Part shown: positions 1-6,666 of the stretch, in pieces
Layout: each line of letters opens with the position of its first letter
How positions within the stretch are numbered: the first letter of the stretch is position 1
Assembly: GCA_025454175.1 (NCBI GenBank)
Contig: JALOOX010000022.1
Location: 1-45,890, forward strand
Origin: Syntrophobacteraceae bacterium
Lineage (GTDB): Bacteria; Desulfobacterota; Syntrophobacteria; Syntrophobacterales; Syntrophobacteraceae
DNA length: 45,890 nucleotides
Direction of reading: 5' to 3'
The notes under the pieces: generated by a model
The model's database searches: none
Told to the model about the DNA's origin: nothing
What the model saw: the letters and a program-made list of their open reading frames with translations, nothing else
Translations under genes and position numbers: made by a program

Positions 1-2
1 GG

Positions 3-125
3 AGCTCGGATCGCGGGAACCTGGCCCAGTACGCCCAGGCGGAAATGATCATCCGGATCGGCTGGCTCCCAGGCTCGAGCTTGGGAGCCAGCAAGCGGTT
101 AAGGACTTGCGCCCGGCGGTACTAG
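3..125 (+). CDS. possible 3' end of a CDS cut by the window edge
   Basis: An open frame enters from the left edge and ends at TAG 123-125. Its first twenty or so codons (reading ...NLAQYAQAEMIIRIGW) look protein-like. The rest runs through the palindrome at 61-92 and becomes arginine-rich and less natural. One reading is a real gene whose last codons were replaced by a palindromic repeat; another is chance. No family is recognised. Confidence 0.25.
   Translation, partial: SSDRGNLAQYAQAEMIIRIGWLPGSSLGASKRLRTCARRY
61..92. repeat. 32-bp near-perfect palindrome (REP-like)
   Basis: The sequence starts GCTGGCTCCCA and ends TGGGAGCCAGC around a CTCGAG centre, and the two halves differ from perfect symmetry at one base pair. 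Similar TTCCCAAGC/GCTTGGGAA palindromes are common dispersed elements in environmental bacteria (from memory). It could form a stable hairpin but has no following T-run, so it is called a repeat rather than a terminator. Confidence 0.6.
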
Positions 126-158
126 GCTCAAAACCATTCAGAACCGTCCCCCAGCCCC

Positions 159-241
159 CATGGGAACCCCTCAACGATGGAAAGCGTTTTCAACCAGAAA
201 CCAGGAACCAGAAACCAGGAACCAGAAACTTTTCAGAGCAG
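159..241 (+). repeat. dispersed heptamer-array repeat, copy 1
   Basis: A G/C-rich lead-in is followed by GTTTTCAAC, then heptamers alternating CCAGAAA and CCAGGAA, then AAACTTTTCAGAGCAG. The same architecture and the same terminal block recur at 14831-15014. The element lies upstream of the protease gene at 483. From 242 to 482 nothing else clear is seen except the ribosome binding site before 483. Confidence 0.7.
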
Positions 242-482
242 ATGACAAACCTTGTCCCGACAGGCGCACTATTTGTCAAACCCGGGGCACGGAGTCTCGA
301 TGAGCGATCTCACCACGATCTCGTGACGAGACTTCCGGGAGGAAGGTTCGGGGGTCGGAGGGCGGTTCTTCATGGGATGTTTTCCCTGCCGTTCTCAAGG
401 CTTTCGCCCCTCTCAAGGGTATCGGGAGTTTAAAGGGTCACAAGGAGCAATCCACACAAAACTCACAGGGAAGGATGAGCTC

Positions 483-1757
483 ATGGGCGGGATCGCCAGG
501 TCTAGGCTTTTCAGAATTGTCCGTATTCCCCTGGTGTTGGCGCTGGTCCTCGTCTGGGCGTCAACGTCGCGCGCGCTCACTGATGATCTGGCCGGCATCA
601 AGGCGGCGATCCAGTCCAAGGGGGCTCGCTGGGTTGCCGGCGAGACCTCTGTTTCCAGGCTGCTGCCCGAGGAGCGAACGAATCTCCTGGGACTCATCGA
701 GCCCGAGGGACTGGAGGAGGAATGGGCCACCGCACTGGATCATCTGCAAGGCATGAAGGCCGCCGCCTTGCCTTCGAAGCTGGATTGGCGCTCGTACAAC
801 GGCGGCAGCTACGTGACACCCATCAGGGACCAGGGGCAATGCGGCAGTTGCTGGGCATTTGCCGCCACGGCCGCCATCGAATCCAAGTTCTTGATGGCTT
901 ACAACACGCCGGGGGACGATCTCAACCTGGCGGAGCAGATCATGGTGTCCTGCAGTTCGGCGGGAAACTGCGGGGGTGGATATATCGACAGGGCGTCGAC
1001 CTTTCTTCGCGATATCGGCACGCCGCTGGAAGAATGCTTTCCGTATACTGCCGGCGATAACAATTGCGGCAATGCATGCGCCAGCTGGCTGAGCTACACC
1101 TACAACATCAGCGGGTGGCGCTGGGCTTCAATAGGGTCACCCACGGTGGATGGGCTCAAAAATGCTCTTTACGCTTATGGCCCCCTGGTCACGACCATGT
1201 ATGTTTACAGCGACTTTTTTGCCTACAAAGCGGGGATCTATTCCTACGCGTCGGGGAGCTACCAGGGCGGACATGCCATTCTCCTGGTGGGGTATGACGA
1301 CGGCGAGCAGTGCTTCATCGCCAAGAACAGCTGGGGCAAGGGCTGGGGTGAAAGCGGCTACTTCAGGATTGCCTACTCCCAGTTGAAGAGCGCGGTCACT
1401 TTCGGCAAGTACACCATTGCCTACGACGGCCAGATGCCGCCGCCTCCGGCGGAGCCCGACGTTCCGGCCTGCGGCATCTCGCTCTCCCCCACTTCGGCCA
1501 CAGTGAAGGCCACAGGGGGGAGCGGCAGGGTCCAGGTCACGGTCAGTGGGTCGTCGTGCTCCTGGCAGGCCGTCAGCAACGTGCCCTGGATCGTGGTCAC
1601 CAGCGGCGGCAGCGGAACCGGCAACAAGGTCGTCCGGTTCAAGGTCCTGCGAAACCAGGAGACGGAGCCCCGCACGGGGACCTTGAGCATTGCCGGGAAA
1701 GCCTTCACGGTGGACCAGGCGGGAAAACCCCTCCGAAGAACCCGCAGTATTCGATGA
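483..1757 (+). CDS. exported papain-like (C1) cysteine protease with BACON-like C-terminal domain
   Basis: A 424-residue secreted peptidase. The start at 483 is chosen because GGGAAGGA (468-475) sits 7 nt upstream and a signal peptide follows at once (RLFRIVRIPLVLALVLVWAS, cleavage near SRA-LT). A propeptide-like stretch precedes the mature domain at about residue 100 (LPSKLDWRS). The full C1A catalytic set is present: Cys123 in GQCGSCWAF, His264 in GGHAILLVGY and Asn282 in KNSWGKGWG. Residues about 320-410 form a Ser/Gly-rich beta domain like BACON (SLSPTSATV...WIVV...TLSIAG), which in other exported proteins is thought to bind carbohydrate or mucin. An earlier in-frame ATG at 372 would bury the signal peptide. 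A strong hairpin follows the stop. The role is probably digestion of external protein, and the substrate is unknown. Confidence 0.9.
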   Translation: MGGIARSRLFRIVRIPLVLALVLVWASTSRALTDDLAGIKAAIQSKGARWVAGETSVSRLLPEERTNLLGLIEPEGLEEEWATALDHLQGMKAAALPSKLDWRSYNGGSYVTPIRDQGQCGSCWAFAATAAIESKFLMAYNTPGDDLNLAEQIMVSCSSAGNCGGGYIDRASTFLRDIGTPLEECFPYTAGDNNCGNACASWLSYTYNISGWRWASIGSPTVDGLKNALYAYGPLVTTMYVYSDFFAYKAGIYSYASGSYQGGHAILLVGYDDGEQCFIAKNSWGKGWGESGYFRIAYSQLKSAVTFGKYTIAYDGQMPPPPAEPDVPACGISLSPTSATVKATGGSGRVQVTVSGSSCSWQAVSNVPWIVVTSGGSGTGNKVVRFKVLRNQETEPRTGTLSIAGKAFTVDQAGKPLRRTRSIR

Positions 1758-1780
1758 ACTTGAAAGATTCGCGGTCTCGA

Positions 1781-1808
1781 CCGGTTGTCCCCCATCGGGG
1801 GCAACCGG
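1781..1808 (+). terminator. terminator-like hairpin after the protease gene
   Basis: The arms CCGGTTG and CAACCGG enclose a second CCCCC/GGGGG stem with an ATC loop, 23 bp after the protease stop. The trailing sequence (CTCTTCATT) is only mildly T-rich, so termination strength is uncertain. Nothing else is seen between 1809 and 2000. Confidence 0.5.
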
Positions 1809-2000
1809 CTCTTCATTGAAGATCTTCTCCGCATTCACCCCGGGGCAATCCGAATCACCACCCGCGTCGCGGGACCCAAGATCCGGTTCATCCCTGAATG
1901 CCGTTGACATCCTTCACGGGATTGATGCATGGATGATGTCGGGAGGCGTCGAGATTGAGGATCCTCCGCACAGGCCATCCACCAGCAGGGAAGTCCGAAC

Positions 2001-2498
2001 ATGGAGAAAACAGCGGAAGTGCTTTTCGGTTTCGCCACGGACCGGGAAGACGTGAAATGGCTCCTGGACCAGTTTCCGCCTGACGCAGGCGTCAATCTGG
2101 GCAAGGTGGAGTATGAGCTTCAGATCCTCAAGCTCATCAGCGTGGGCTGGCTCGTCTCCTATCAACTGGAGCGGGATCCGGTGGGGAGTCTGATCCTGGG
2201 AGAATACTGGGGGGCTGTCCATGAGATGGCCCGGAGCCTTTCGGCCTCGGTGGGGATGATGACCGATCGCCCCATCGACTACTTTCAGGTCATCAGGGAT
2301 CGTCTGGATCAATACCTCAAGGCCATGGACGAGAGACCCGAAGCTACCGAGCCCGCATCGGTCATCGGGCCGGAATTCGCCCGGATCTGCGGCCGTGAGA
2401 ACGACATTCACACCATCGCGTGCGGCACCCGGATGTTCGTGACCGCAACCATACGGGTCCGGGAGGTTCTCGATTTCCATGAACTGAACCGCCACTGA
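2001..2498 (+). CDS. conserved-looking hypothetical protein, 165 aa
   Basis: A soluble, acidic protein with no signal peptide or membrane segment and no family that I recognise. It reads as genuine coding sequence: hydrophobic heptads in an alpha-helical N-terminal two thirds (LQILKLISVGWLVSYQLERD, then WGAVHEMARSLSASVGMM) and a short C-terminal beta-like segment (TIACGTRMFVTATIRVREVLDF). The frame opposite is also open but is arginine-, proline- and histidine-rich and unconvincing. The ribosome binding site is weak (AGGGAAG about 10 nt upstream). It stands alone between a protease and a peroxiredoxin, so context gives no functional hint. Confidence 0.65.
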   Translation: MEKTAEVLFGFATDREDVKWLLDQFPPDAGVNLGKVEYELQILKLISVGWLVSYQLERDPVGSLILGEYWGAVHEMARSLSASVGMMTDRPIDYFQVIRDRLDQYLKAMDERPEATEPASVIGPEFARICGRENDIHTIACGTRMFVTATIRVREVLDFHELNRH

Positions 2499-2666
2499 GA
2501 GCCCCTGGCTTGTGATCCCCGGGTGATGAACGTCCGGCACCATGGCCTTAGGAACCGGGGCTCCCCCGATTTCACTTCTTCCGTCAACCCTCGATGGTTC
2601 TCCGCAATTCGAATGCTTGCTTCGGGATTGCGCTTCAAGCCCTCAAAAACTCATGTGCCGAGAGTT

Positions 2667-2695
2667 TTGCATTTGATCCCGTGCTGAATTATATT
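2667..2695 (+). promoter_or_regulatory. sigma-70-type promoter for the peroxiredoxin gene
   Basis: TTGCAT and TATATT are separated by exactly 17 bp, in an AT-rich island within an otherwise GC-rich gap (2499-2818). This gives a leader of about 117 nt before the start at 2819. Nothing else is recognised in the gap. Confidence 0.55.
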
Positions 2696-2818
2696 CACGC
2701 TCAGTTTTTTGTTTCGAGGCTGCAGAACAGGCGATCCAGGGTCCGAGGCGATTCGGGAAGAGCATGGCGTCCTCCGACCCATGATATGGCATCGGTTCAA
2801 GCGAAATGGAGGGTGATC

Positions 2819-3286
2819 ATGCTGAAGGTCGGTGATAAGGCCCCGGATTTTTGTCTGCCTTCTCATACTGAAGAGCAGGTGTGCTTGAAGGATCTCCTGG
2901 GGAACTGGGTGGTTCTCTATTTCTATCCCAAGGATGGCACCAGTGGATGCACCACGGAAGCCGTCGAGTTTTCCGAGCTCATGCCTCGTTTCGAGGCCGC
3001 CGGCGTGAGGGTATACGGCATCAGCCCCGATTCCGTCGAATCCCACGGGAAGTTCATTCGGAAGCACGATCTCAAGGTATCCCTGCTGAGTGATCCCACC
3101 CACGAGATTCTCGATCTCTACGGCGCCTGGGGCAAGAAGAAAATGTACGGGAAGGAATTCGAGGGTGTCATTCGCAGCACCGTCGCCATGGACCCCAAGG
3201 GAGTGGTTCAGATTGCGTGGCCCAGCGCTAAATCGAAGGGGCATGCCGCCGCGGTTCTTGAGGGCATTAAGGAGTTGATGGGGTGA
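2819..3286 (+). CDS. bcp: peroxiredoxin, Bcp/PrxQ type (thiol peroxidase)
   Basis: A 155-residue cytoplasmic peroxiredoxin that reduces H2O2 and organic hydroperoxides with thioredoxin-like reductants. The start at 2819 follows GGAGG (2808-2812) with 6 nt spacing, and the N-terminus MLKVGDKAPDF is typical of the family. The peroxidatic cysteine is Cys44 in the motif DGTSGCTTEA. The resolving cysteine found five residues later in E. coli Bcp is Val49 here, so the enzyme is either 1-Cys or uses another cysteine (Cys12 and Cys22 are the only other candidates). The longer in-frame ORF upstream lacks a ribosome site. The gene is probably monocistronic from the promoter at 2667 and would suit an anaerobe's oxidative-stress defence. 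Confidence 0.93.
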   Translation: MLKVGDKAPDFCLPSHTEEQVCLKDLLGNWVVLYFYPKDGTSGCTTEAVEFSELMPRFEAAGVRVYGISPDSVESHGKFIRKHDLKVSLLSDPTHEILDLYGAWGKKKMYGKEFEGVIRSTVAMDPKGVVQIAWPSAKSKGHAAAVLEGIKELMG

Positions 3287-3353
3287 AGCTGCCTCGCTAT
3301 TATGAGGTGAGCCCGGGACTGTGCATTGACCTATAATCACGGATGTTCATGCC

Positions 3354-4598
3354 ATGAGAATCGCGGTTGTGGGTACGGGCATCGCCGGCATGGTGGCCGC
3401 TCATCTCCTGAGCGACGGGAACGAGATGGTGGTCTTCGAGGCCAATGACTACGTCGGCGGTCACACACACACCATCGACGTTTCCACCGACGGAGCCACC
3501 TGTGCGGTGGATACGGGATTCATTGTCTTCAACGAACGAACCTACCCCAATTTCGTGACGCTGATGAAGCGGCTCGGCGTGGCATGGAAGCCTTCCAACA
3601 TGAGCTTCAGCGTCCAGTGCGAAGAGACGGGCCTCGAATACTCGCCGAGCACCCTGGGCTCCCTTTTCGCACAGAAGCGCAATCTTTTCAGACCTGCATT
3701 TCACAGGATGCTCTGGGATGTTTTCCGCTTCAAGCGCGAATCCCGGGATCTCCTGTACGGAGATGATTACAGCCTGACGCTGCGGGAGTACCTGCACGGT
3801 CGGGGATACTCCCGAGCTTTCATTCAGCATTTCATCATTCCCATGGGGGAGGCCATCTGGTCGGCCGATCCCGCGCGATTCGACGAGTTTCCGGCCGCGT
3901 ATTTCGTCAAGTTCTTCAACAACCACGGCATTCTGAACCTTCGGGACCAGCCGCGGTGGCTGGTGATCCGCGGGGGATCACGCTCGTACGTGGAGCCCAT
4001 GACCCGGCCCTACCGACATTCCATCCGGGTCGGATGTCCCGTGGAGCGCATCCGTCGGTACCCGGATCGCGTGGAGGTGCGCTCCCGTGGAGGCGGGGTG
4101 GAGCAGTTCGACCGGGTGGTCATCGCCTCCCACAGCGACCAGGCCCTGGCCATGCTGGAGGATCCATCCGATGCGGAGCGAAGGATTCTCGATGCCATTC
4201 CCTACCAGGAGAACCTGGCGTCACTGCACACGGACGCGTCGATATTGCCCCGAAGGCGAGCGGCCTGGGCCAGCTGGAATTATCACATCCCCCGGACGGG
4301 CCCGGGGAGGGTCTCGGTCACCTACAACATGAACATGCTCCAGGGTCTGGACTGCGCCGACAACTTCTGTGTCTCCCTCAATTCGGCTCGGCCGATTCGC
4401 CCGGACAAGGTCATCGAAAGCATGGTGTATCATCATCCGGTCTATACTCCCCGGGGCTTCGTCATGCAGGAGGGGCATGACGCCGTCAACGGTGTGAACC
4501 GCACTTATTTCTGCGGCGCCTACTGGGGTTATGGGTTCCACGAGGACGGCGTGAACAGCGCCCTTCGGGTGTGCCGCCACTTCAACCGGGGTCTGTGA
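3354..4598 (+). CDS. FAD-dependent amine oxidase family protein (COG2907 type)
   Basis: A 414-residue flavoprotein. The N-terminal dinucleotide-binding fold is clear: IAVVGTGIAGMVAAHLL with the GxGxxG turn at residues 7-12, an acidic strand end (VVFEAN) and GGHTHT just after. A C-terminal flavin-contact segment (TYFCGAYWGYGFHEDGVNSALR) closes the fold. Proteins of this type are regularly encoded with DUF1365 and a cyclopropane-fatty-acid-synthase-like methyltransferase, as here. By association it is expected to take part in modifying phospholipid acyl chains, but the reaction is not established. The next gene begins on the base after its stop codon, which points to translational coupling. Confidence 0.88.
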   Translation: MRIAVVGTGIAGMVAAHLLSDGNEMVVFEANDYVGGHTHTIDVSTDGATCAVDTGFIVFNERTYPNFVTLMKRLGVAWKPSNMSFSVQCEETGLEYSPSTLGSLFAQKRNLFRPAFHRMLWDVFRFKRESRDLLYGDDYSLTLREYLHGRGYSRAFIQHFIIPMGEAIWSADPARFDEFPAAYFVKFFNNHGILNLRDQPRWLVIRGGSRSYVEPMTRPYRHSIRVGCPVERIRRYPDRVEVRSRGGGVEQFDRVVIASHSDQALAMLEDPSDAERRILDAIPYQENLASLHTDASILPRRRAAWASWNYHIPRTGPGRVSVTYNMNMLQGLDCADNFCVSLNSARPIRPDKVIESMVYHHPVYTPRGFVMQEGHDAVNGVNRTYFCGAYWGYGFHEDGVNSALRVCRHFNRGL

Positions 4599-5375
4599 GT
4601 GAGACAGAGCTGCATTTACGAGGGAGTCATTCGGCATCGCCGCCATCGGCCGGTGGTCAATGCGTTCACTTATCGCGTCTTTTTCATGTACCTCGATCTC
4701 GGCGAGCTCCCGACCCTCTTTGATGAATATCTCCTATGGTCCCATGAAAAGCCCAACATCGCCTATTTCAGGCGAAAGGATCATGTGGGGGATCCGGCGG
4801 TCCCTCTGGAAACCTTTGTGCGGGACCTGGTGGCGGAGCGGCTCGGTGAAAGGCTTTCGGGTCCCATACGGATGCTCACCCACCTGCGCTACTTCGGCCA
4901 CTGCTTCAACCCGGTCAGTTTTTATTACTGCTACGACGACGACTCGACCCGTGTCGAAGCCCTGGTCGCGGAGGTGCACAACACGCCGTGGGGAGAGCGG
5001 CACTGCTACGTTTTCGGGAGCTCCCAGAGCGATCATCCCTCGCCACGGTGGAAGCGGTTTCGGCTGAGCAAGCAGTTCCACGTGTCGCCCTTCATGCCCA
5101 TGACCATCGACTACGACTGGCGGTTCAAGGAGCCGGGCGAGAGCCTGAATGTGCATCTGATGAGCTCCGAGGGAGGCGCCAGGCTTTTCGATGCCACCCT
5201 CGGTCTGAGGCGCCGCGAGATCGACCGTGGATCCCTGGGAAGGGTGCTCATCGGTTATCCCTTCATGACGGCGAAGGTGGTCTCCATGATTTACTACCAG
5301 GCGGCCCGGCTCCTCATCAAGGGTGCGCCCTTTTTCACCCATCCCTCGAAGCTTGGGAAGCTTTCGCAGGATTGA
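4599..5375 (+). CDS. DUF1365 family protein
   Basis: A 258-residue protein starting at GTG 4599, immediately after the TGA of the oxidase. The N-terminus (IYEGVIRHRRHRPVVNAFTYRVFFMYLDL) and the central HLRYFGHCFNPVSFYYCYD are hallmarks of DUF1365. No signal peptide is present. The C-terminus has a hydrophobic stretch (VLIGYPFMTAKVVSMIYYQAARLLI) that may associate with the membrane. It is the middle gene of the flavoprotein-DUF1365-methyltransferase operon. Its molecular activity is unknown, and a lipid-related role is inferred from its partners. Confidence 0.9.
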   Translation: MRQSCIYEGVIRHRRHRPVVNAFTYRVFFMYLDLGELPTLFDEYLLWSHEKPNIAYFRRKDHVGDPAVPLETFVRDLVAERLGERLSGPIRMLTHLRYFGHCFNPVSFYYCYDDDSTRVEALVAEVHNTPWGERHCYVFGSSQSDHPSPRWKRFRLSKQFHVSPFMPMTIDYDWRFKEPGESLNVHLMSSEGGARLFDATLGLRRREIDRGSLGRVLIGYPFMTAKVVSMIYYQAARLLIKGAPFFTHPSKLGKLSQD

Positions 5376-5379
5376 GCCC

Positions 5380-6666
5380 ATGAACGGAACGATCGTCCCC
5401 CGGAGCACGCCATGGCCTGCTCGAATCACCATGGGTCCCCTGGACCGGCTGGCGAAACGGCTGCTGTTGAAACGGTTGGAAGGATTGACGGTGGGCCGCC
5501 TGACGCTCAGGGATGGGGGTCTTGTGCTCTCCATGGGGAGCGAGGGGGAAAAGGAAGGTCTTTCGGCGGAGATCGACGTCCTGCATCCCAGTTTTTACAG
5601 TTCGGTGGCCTTCGGGGGGAGCATCGGGGCGGGCGAGGCCTACATGGCCGGCGCCTGGACGGCCAGTGATCTCACGGCGGTCGTCCGCATCATCCTGCGC
5701 AATCGCTCCATCGGGGACGAGATCGATGGGGGCCTCTCGAAGGCGCTCGCCAGGACCGTTCATCAACTCTATCACCTGAAGCGACGAAACACTGAGGTCG
5801 GCAGCCTGCGGAACATCGCGGCGCACTATGACCTGGGCAATGCTTTCTATGCGCTCTTTCTCGATGAAACCCTGACGTATTCATGCGGGATCTTCGAGAC
5901 CGCCGAATCGACCCTTGAGCAGGCGGCCATCGCCAAATACGACCGCATCTGCCGAAAGCTCGGACTCACTCCGTCGGATCATGTGCTCGAGATCGGAAGC
6001 GGATGGGGAGGCTTCGCCATCCATGCGGCCCGTCATTACGGATGCCGGGTCACCACGACGACCATCTCTCGGGCCCAGTACGAGCTTGCGAGACAGCGGA
6101 TCCGAGATGCCGGTCTCGAGGATCGGATCGAGCTGCTTTTCGAGGACTACCGCCATCTTCGAGGAAAGTATGGCAAGCTGGTTTCCATCGAGATGATCGA
6201 AGCCGTGGGGCGCGAGTACCTGGGGGAGTTTGTCCGGTGCTGCGGGGAGAGGCTCAGGGCGGATGGATCGATGGCCCTGCAGGCCATCACCATCGCGGAC
6301 CAGGAATTCGAGCAGCATGGCCGCTCGGTGGACTTCATCAAGCGCTACATCTTTCCGGGGGGCTGCCTCACCTCGGTCACCGCCATCTGCGGGGCAGTGA
6401 CCGAAGGCACCGACCTGCGCCTGGTCCATCTCGAGGACATAACGCCTCATTATGCGAGGACCCTGCGCACCTGGCGCGAGAGGTTTTTCGCCAACATTGC
6501 CGAGGTGCGCGGACTGGGCTACCCCGACATGTTCATTCGCATGTGGGACTTCTACCTGAGCTACTGCGAAGCCGGATTCGCGGAGCGCTATCTGGGCGAC
6601 GTGCAGATGGTCTTCCACAAGCCCCTCTGCAGGCATGACGCCAGTCTTCCTCCGCTCCACCCCTGA
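5380..6666 (+). CDS. cyclopropane-fatty-acyl-phospholipid synthase family methyltransferase
   Basis: A 428-residue SAM-dependent methyltransferase acting on unsaturated acyl chains of membrane phospholipids (family function). The start at 5380, 4 nt after the DUF1365 stop, has AGGA 8 nt upstream. An N-terminal partner domain (about 1-130) precedes the catalytic domain, with HYDLGNAFYALFLDETLTYSCGIF carrying the family's active-site cysteine. SAM motif I VLEIGSGWGGF lies at 202-212, followed by MIEAVGREYLGEF and FIKRYIFPGGCL. Being the partner of a flavoprotein and DUF1365, it may make a less usual product than simple cyclopropane. The stop abuts the stop of the opposite-strand gene with no spacer. 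Confidence 0.92.
   Translation: MNGTIVPRSTPWPARITMGPLDRLAKRLLLKRLEGLTVGRLTLRDGGLVLSMGSEGEKEGLSAEIDVLHPSFYSSVAFGGSIGAGEAYMAGAWTASDLTAVVRIILRNRSIGDEIDGGLSKALARTVHQLYHLKRRNTEVGSLRNIAAHYDLGNAFYALFLDETLTYSCGIFETAESTLEQAAIAKYDRICRKLGLTPSDHVLEIGSGWGGFAIHAARHYGCRVTTTTISRAQYELARQRIRDAGLEDRIELLFEDYRHLRGKYGKLVSIEMIEAVGREYLGEFVRCCGERLRADGSMALQAITIADQEFEQHGRSVDFIKRYIFPGGCLTSVTAICGAVTEGTDLRLVHLEDITPHYARTLRTWRERFFANIAEVRGLGYPDMFIRMWDFYLSYCEAGFAERYLGDVQMVFHKPLCRHDASLPPLHP

Noticed and set aside
107..433. An open frame through the first repeat copy
   Set aside because: It is made largely of translated repeat and Arg/Pro-rich sequence and has no ribosome site.
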